In this document: piece by piece, positions 10,178 to 14,254 of the stretch
Layout: every line of letters begins with the position of its first letter
How positions within the stretch are numbered: position 1 is the stretch's first letter
DNA from: Candidatus Daviesbacteria bacterium
GTDB taxonomy: Bacteria; Patescibacteriota; Microgenomatia; Daviesbacterales; UBA10151
Direction: 5' to 3'
Length of the DNA: 14,254 bases
NCBI GenBank assembly: GCA_016186985.1
Contig: JACPKO010000030.1
Coordinates: 1-14,254 of the forward strand
Made by a program: the position numbers and the translations under genes
Notes under the pieces: model-generated
The model's database searches: none
What the model was told of the DNA's origin: nothing
Seen by the model: the letters and a program-made list of their open reading frames with translations, nothing else

Positions 10178-11386
10178 ATGATAATAAATAGAAGAATTGC
10201 AACGGCAGTCGCAACAGGAGCTTTACTTTTAAATTCCTTTGCAACCCCTGCTTTTGCAGCAACAACTATCACCATTTCTGGTAACGGTACTGATTCAGAC
10301 AATACCGCAAACATCAACCTTACTAAAAACACAACTGTTGTTCAAAACAACACAGCAAATGTAACTAATAAAGTAGATGTTGAAGCAGAAACCGGAGACA
10401 ACGATGCAAACGACAACACTGGCGGAGATGTAACAATCAAAACCGGAGATTCAGATGTCGCTGTTGCGGTCAAGAATTTGCTGAATTCAAACTCGGCATC
10501 AATAGACTGCTGCGCGAAAGGTGATACCTCAGTAAAAATTGCTGATAACGGTTCTGATTCCGACAACGATGTAGATTTGGATATGGAATCTTCCAACGGA
10601 ATTTTCCAGGACAATGATGCAGATGTCGAGAATAAGGTTTACGTCGATGGAGATACCGGAGACAACGATGCAAACGACAACACAAATGGTGATGTTTCGA
10701 TCGAAACCGGTGATTCAGATGTTAGCGTAGGAGTCCTAAACTTTGTTAATTCCAACTTTGCAAGAATCGGAAGCGGGGATGACGAAGGAAGCTCCTTAAG
10801 CCTTTGGATATTGGGTAACGGATCTGATTCCGATAACGATATCGACGCTGATATCGACAACGAAAATGTTGTAACCCAAGACAATGATGCAGATATCTAC
10901 AATAAAGTAGATGTTGAAGCGGAAACCGGAGACAACGATGCAAACGACAACACTGGCGGAGAAGTTTCAATAGAAACAGGAGATGCTGATGTTGAGTCTC
11001 TCGTTGCTAACGTAGGCAACTTTAACTGGGCGGAACTTTCCTGCGACTGTCTTTTCGATGATTTGACAGCAAAAATCGCAGATAACGGTTCTGATTCCGA
11101 TAACGATATCGACTTGGATTTAGACAGCGGAAACAAAAGTGGAGTCTTCCAGGACAACGATGCTGATTTAGATAACAAACTCGATGAGTTAGAAGCAGAA
11201 ACCGGAGATAACGAAGCTGAAGACAACACCGGAGGAGAAGATGGTCACGATCCTTTGATCGAGACCGGAGATGCAGGTGTGGATTCAGAAGTAGTTAACG
11301 AGTTTAATTCAAACGTAGCCGGAATTGGCTCTGACTTTGAATTTGAATGGGACTGGGAAGAATTGTTAGATTCAATTTTTGGTTAG
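10178..11386 (+). CDS. Secreted Asp-rich repeat protein, four ~89-residue modules
   Basis: 402 aa. Signal peptide MIINRRIATAVATGALLLNS through AFA (cut near residue 28). The mature protein is four tandem modules starting at G/D-N-G motifs at residues 35, 123, 213 and 302. Each has GNGSDSDN, then QDNDADVxNKV, then ETGDNDANDNTGGxVSIETGDxDV, then a VxNxxNSNxAxI segment. GNG-to-TGDN spacing is 37 residues in modules 1-3 and 40 in module 4. GNG to the second TGD is 54 in modules 1-3. Paired Cys occur after modules 1 (CC, 111-112) and 3 (CDC, 289-291). The protein is extremely acidic, which suggests cation (perhaps Ca2+) binding and a beta-solenoid-like surface structure; both are inference. There is no membrane anchor, and it ends with acidic WDWEELLDSIFG. 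No known family is recognised. Confidence 0.85.
   Translation: MIINRRIATAVATGALLLNSFATPAFAATTITISGNGTDSDNTANINLTKNTTVVQNNTANVTNKVDVEAETGDNDANDNTGGDVTIKTGDSDVAVAVKNLLNSNSASIDCCAKGDTSVKIADNGSDSDNDVDLDMESSNGIFQDNDADVENKVYVDGDTGDNDANDNTNGDVSIETGDSDVSVGVLNFVNSNFARIGSGDDEGSSLSLWILGNGSDSDNDIDADIDNENVVTQDNDADIYNKVDVEAETGDNDANDNTGGEVSIETGDADVESLVANVGNFNWAELSCDCLFDDLTAKIADNGSDSDNDIDLDLDSGNKSGVFQDNDADLDNKLDELEAETGDNEAEDNTGGEDGHDPLIETGDAGVDSEVVNEFNSNVAGIGSDFEFEWDWEELLDSIFG
10391..11229 (+). repeat. Internal DNA repeats coding the TGDN block
   Basis: ACCGGAGACAACGATGCAAA plus the next nine bases (29 nt) are identical at 10391, 10655 and 10925, with a diverged fourth copy at 11201. Spacings are 264, 270 and 276 bp, matching 88, 90 and 92 codons. 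Near identity at DNA level points to recent duplication or gene conversion. Confidence 0.85.
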
Positions 11387-11400
11387 GCAGATTGGATTTC

Positions 11401-11434
11401 GGGGGTCTTGGCTTGCACTTCAGCAAAGATCCCC
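11401..11434 (+). terminator. Hairpin after the first repeat-protein gene
   Basis: GGGGGTCTT (11401-11409) pairs with AAGATCCCC (11426-11434, one G-U). There is no T-run, so it is either a weak terminator or an mRNA-stabilising or processing hairpin between co-transcribed genes. Confidence 0.45.
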
Positions 11435-11460
11435 AAAAGTCCAAAAGAATAGTGAATAAA

Positions 11461-13650
11461 ATGTTAGCAAACAAAATGAATAGACTAAAAAAAGCTCTAA
11501 CTATAATAACACTAACAATATTTATATTTGGACATGTGATTGGCACCCCGGTGCTGGCTGCACCTGAAGCTCCTTCAGCACCAAGCGCTCCTTCAGCGCC
11601 CACCGCCCCTTCAGTGCCTGCAGCTCCTTCAGCACCAAGCGCTCCTTCAGCGCCAAGCGCTCCTGACCCTGATGCATCAGATGAGCCTGGTCCTACACCT
11701 AAACCTGAATCTTCAGAGGCTCCTGCATCTGCTCAACCTTCATCTTCTCCGACTCCGCCAGCTGGCGGATCTCCTTCCCCAAGCTCTTCACCTGAGCAGG
11801 TTAAAGCTTCATCACAACCAACCTCCACCCCTTCCCCTACTCCTTTACCTTCGGGAGACCAAACCGGCGCACAGGATTCAAGCGGAAACAATGGGGGAGC
11901 AAGTATAGATACCGGTAATGCAACAAATGCGGCAGGTTTGGTTACTTCCGGAAACAGCAATTTTGCCCTAACGCCGGGAGTAAGTGCAGGCGTTTCTGAT
12001 TCCGGACCTTCAGTTGGGGTGGTTAATAACGGAAACGGGTCTGGTTCAAACAATAATGGTTCAGTATCCGTTTCAAATACTAATACTAATAACCAGGATA
12101 ACAGCGCCCAGGTTGTCAGTAACTTAAACCAGACAACAATTACAGGAGATAATACAGCGAATAAAAATACAGGCGGAAATGTTGATGTAAAAACCGGGGA
12201 TGCAAATGTTACAGGCACAATCGTAAATTCTTTAAATACTAACGTATCCGGACTTGCGGTTGCAGAATTTAATGTAGAAGATGACCATGTTGGGGATATT
12301 GTTTTGGATTTTGCAGCAGGATGTATTTCAAACTGCGGTAACGGTTCAGTACAGGTTGCGAACACAGGTAACGGTGCGGACTCAACTAACTCAGGGGATG
12401 TTGATATAAACAATACGAATAAAACTTTCCAAAATAATGATGCGGATGTAGAAAACAATTTAACTCTAGTAGCTGATTCTGGTAATAACGAAGCTAACGC
12501 TAACACTAACGGAGATGTAAGCATTCAAACCGGGGATGCAAATGTAGCAGCCAATGTTTTGACATTTGCAAACAATAACGTTGCAACCTCTGGAAACAGC
12601 GCATCGGGCAATACAAAGGGTGACAATACAATTGAAACCGGTGATACTAATGTTGATGCGCAGGTTTTAAATGTAGCTAATTCCAATGTGGCGGGCGGGG
12701 TATGGTGGCTGGTTCTGGTTAATGAAGCCGGAAATTGGGTTGGAAAAATAGTAGGTTCGCCGGATGGCTCAAACCTGGCAGGATCAGAAGGAACGGAATT
12801 TATAGTTAACGAAGATGGCGAAGTTATAGCAATGAACTCCGGAAACGGTTCAGGATCAGACAATTCAGCTAATATTGCTCAAAACAATACAAATACTACA
12901 ACCCAAAACAACACGATTGACTTGGTTAATAACGTTAACTTAAGTGCTAACTCTGGTAAAAACAAAGCAAATAACAACACAGGAGGAAATGTCAATGTCG
13001 AAACAGGTGACGCGAATATTGTTGCAAATATTGTTAACTTTGTTAATAACAACATAACAGGCGGTGGAAAGCTCTTTGTTACGGTAGTTAACGTATTTGG
13101 TTCATGGAAGGGTGATTTTGTAACTCCTGACGGGAAAAAGGAAGAGGTTGCAAAAAGCTCAAACCCAAGCTCTTCACCGACGCTGGTAGCCCAGGGGTCT
13201 GCAGAAGAAGATGAAGAAGAAGCGGTTGAAGAGGAGGAAACGGCCACAGCACCAAGTTCAACTGCCAAAAATACTAAAAAGGCCAAAAAAGCATCTCCCT
13301 CTCCTGTAATCACGGCCAACAATAGCTCAAATTCCCCATCAGGAACAATAGGCGGTGCAGGAGGAGTATCCGGTTCAGTTGCAGCATCAGTTTCCCAGGT
13401 TGCAGGAATGAAGATTGGCCCGGGCAGGGAATTTCCTGACGGTGCCTTAATCAGTAAAAGCAAGATTAAAGTTAACCTAGCCTGGCTTATTTTGGTGTTA
13501 CCCTTGATGGCTCTTTTAGCACTGTCCAGGATCAGGATTGCTTACTACACACGGAAAATTAAAAATAAACTTGCAGCCCAAAGAGTTGAAGGGGTACTCT
13601 TAGGGTCTTTGATCGCTGTCTGTATCTACCTCCTTAACCGGGTTAGCTAA
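11461..13650 (+). CDS. Membrane-anchored Asn-rich repeat surface protein
   Basis: 729 aa from the ATG at 11461; an ATG at 11476 is an alternative. The open frame reaches back to 11347 inside the previous gene, but that part is not signal-like. Signal peptide about 8-33 (LKKALTIITLTIFIFGHVIG), then an Ala-Pro-Ser repeat stalk (34-69) and a Pro/Ser/Thr linker to about 140. Three modules start at GNG 191, 303 and 461, each with T/S-G-x-N 37 residues on and T-G-D 54 residues on, the same ruler as the protein upstream but with Asn replacing many Asp. Two inserts, GGVWWLVLVNEAGNWVGK (412-429) and GGGKLFVTVVNVFGSWKG (534-551), are copies of one beta-hairpin-like unit ending in PDG. After an acidic stretch (582-593) and a Lys/Ser linker, the C-terminus carries two membrane helices (671-688, 711-726) with a basic loop. 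Probably a wall- or membrane-tethered filament or adhesin. Confidence 0.82.
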   Translation: MLANKMNRLKKALTIITLTIFIFGHVIGTPVLAAPEAPSAPSAPSAPTAPSVPAAPSAPSAPSAPSAPDPDASDEPGPTPKPESSEAPASAQPSSSPTPPAGGSPSPSSSPEQVKASSQPTSTPSPTPLPSGDQTGAQDSSGNNGGASIDTGNATNAAGLVTSGNSNFALTPGVSAGVSDSGPSVGVVNNGNGSGSNNNGSVSVSNTNTNNQDNSAQVVSNLNQTTITGDNTANKNTGGNVDVKTGDANVTGTIVNSLNTNVSGLAVAEFNVEDDHVGDIVLDFAAGCISNCGNGSVQVANTGNGADSTNSGDVDINNTNKTFQNNDADVENNLTLVADSGNNEANANTNGDVSIQTGDANVAANVLTFANNNVATSGNSASGNTKGDNTIETGDTNVDAQVLNVANSNVAGGVWWLVLVNEAGNWVGKIVGSPDGSNLAGSEGTEFIVNEDGEVIAMNSGNGSGSDNSANIAQNNTNTTTQNNTIDLVNNVNLSANSGKNKANNNTGGNVNVETGDANIVANIVNFVNNNITGGGKLFVTVVNVFGSWKGDFVTPDGKKEEVAKSSNPSSSPTLVAQGSAEEDEEEAVEEEETATAPSSTAKNTKKAKKASPSPVITANNSSNSPSGTIGGAGGVSGSVAASVSQVAGMKIGPGREFPDGALISKSKIKVNLAWLILVLPLMALLALSRIRIAYYTRKIKNKLAAQRVEGVLLGSLIAVCIYLLNRVS
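11569..11664 (+). repeat. 18-bp tandem repeat (Ala-Pro-Ser stalk)
   Basis: GCTCCTTCAGCACCAAGC at 11569-11586 and 11623-11640, with a one-base variant at 11641-11658 and diverged copies between. It codes APSAPS units, and the array is also repeated on a 54-bp scale. Such arrays commonly change length by slippage. Confidence 0.8.
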
Positions 13651-13679
13651 TTTAGATCTCCCTATCTAACACTCTGAAT

Positions 13680-14254
13680 ATGAAAATTAAAAATGCGCTG
13701 GTAAGTCTAGCTGCCGCATTACTGGTTGTTAACCAGTTTTTTTCGTTTGCTGTTTTTGCGCAGGAATTTAGTGTTTCAGGAAATGGGGCGGGATCAAAGA
13801 GTGAAATTTCTTATCAGGGAGAGAAAAATACCCAAATCGTCCAAACTAATGATGCTCAGATTGATAATCAGGTTGAAGCAGAGGCATTTACAGGAGATAA
13901 CGAAGCAGATGGTAATACAGGGGAAGTTCAGATACAAACCGGAGATGCAAAAGAGCAGGTTGAAATATTAAATTCAGGTAATAATTCAACTGCAGAAATC
14001 GGATGCTGCACCCCAGATGACCCATCTTCCGCTTCAATAGAAGGAAACGGGGAAGATTCCAGCAACACAATTGATATTTCTGATAATTCTGCAGAAAAAA
14101 TAAACATTGTCAATGAATTAAAGTTAAGAAATAATGTATCAATAAATGCTGATACCGGAGACAACGAAGCTGATGGTAACGACGGTGATGTAACTATTCA
14201 AACAGGTCAAATTAATTTATTAGCCCGGGTTTTAAACCAGAACTTGAATAACGC
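13680..14254 (+). CDS. Third paralogous repeat protein, N-terminal part (runs off window end)
   Basis: 191 codons without a stop, from an ATG at 13680 to the window edge. Signal peptide MKIKNALVSLAAALLVVNQF to VFA (cut near residue 27). Module starts GNG at 34 and 122 (period 88), TGDN at 71 and 159 (37 residues on), TGD/TGQ at 87 and 175 (53 residues on), so it follows the same ruler as the two upstream genes. A CC pair follows the first module (109-110), in the same place as in the first paralogue (SIDCC and EIGCC). It starts 29 nt after the previous stop without an obvious Shine-Dalgarno, so it is probably co-transcribed. Function unknown; exported. Confidence 0.82.
   Translation, partial: MKIKNALVSLAAALLVVNQFFSFAVFAQEFSVSGNGAGSKSEISYQGEKNTQIVQTNDAQIDNQVEAEAFTGDNEADGNTGEVQIQTGDAKEQVEILNSGNNSTAEIGCCTPDDPSSASIEGNGEDSSNTIDISDNSAEKINIVNELKLRNNVSINADTGDNEADGNDGDVTIQTGQINLLARVLNQNLNN

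Noticed and set aside
10391..11229. CRISPR-like array
   Set aside because: The repeats are 264-276 bp apart, codon-periodic and inside a coding frame; there are no short unique spacers.
10178..11386. RTX (Ca2+-binding nonapeptide) toxin
   Set aside because: Asp/Gly-rich, but there is no GGxGxDxUx nonapeptide; the period is about 89 residues.
11347..11460. Start of the second repeat protein at the upstream ATG 11347
   Set aside because: The 38 added residues overlap the previous gene and are not signal-like; the export signal begins just after 11461.
10342..13463. Long minus-strand ORFs opposite the repeat proteins
   Set aside because: They arise because the repeated Asp/Asn/Gly/Thr codons lack stops on the other strand; no signal peptide or start site supports them.

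Overview
The window looks like part of a Candidate Phyla Radiation (Patescibacteria) genome, most probably Microgenomates-like. This is inferred from gene content: a MurT/GatD pair without the usual zinc ribbon, a CofD/YvcK homologue, a small GIY-YIG nuclease beside tRNA genes, short membrane-anchored proteins with Pro/Thr linkers, palindromic repeats inserted in frame in conserved genes, and very large low-complexity Asn/Asp-rich surface proteins. No rRNA or species marker is present, so the assignment is inference.

Layout. Positions 1-353 hold the N-terminal part of an unknown minus-strand protein with a clear promoter. Positions 445-677 hold a complete tRNA-Leu(UAG) lying between two halves of a second tRNA-Leu. 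From 680 to 4535 four minus-strand genes follow: gatD and murT (peptidoglycan amidation, overlapping), a secreted lysozyme-like protein with its own promoter, and a yvcK/CofD-like gene. From 4611 to 6363 is a tRNA-rich stretch: Leu(CAG), a Nudix-like gene, Leu(GAG), a GIY-YIG gene running into tRNA-Val(UAC), a broken Val-like tRNA, Phe(GAA) and Gly(GCC). Several of these tRNA genes are duplicated in part, split, or carry hairpin insertions. Positions 6450-7419 hold two minus-strand genes, a proline-rich small protein and a membrane-anchored coiled-coil protein. From 7467 to 9812 an obg-led plus-strand operon carries two membrane-anchored extracytoplasmic proteins and a DUF2292-like protein.

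From 9931 the window changes character. A consensus promoter (TTGACA, 17 nt, TAATAT) is followed by a structured leader with a strong intrinsic terminator, then a strong Shine-Dalgarno and three consecutive paralogous exported proteins (10178-11386, 11461-13650, and 13680 to the window end). All three are built from one module: a G-N-G motif, then 37 residues later T/S-G-[DNK]-N, and 53-54 residues from the start a T-G-D/Q motif. The first is Asp-rich with four modules. The second is Asn-rich with a Pro/Ala stalk and C-terminal membrane anchors. The third runs off the end.

The two most unusual themes are this paralogous repeat-protein locus with its attenuator-like leader, and the tRNA genes that appear to act as landing sites for palindromic elements and a GIY-YIG cassette.
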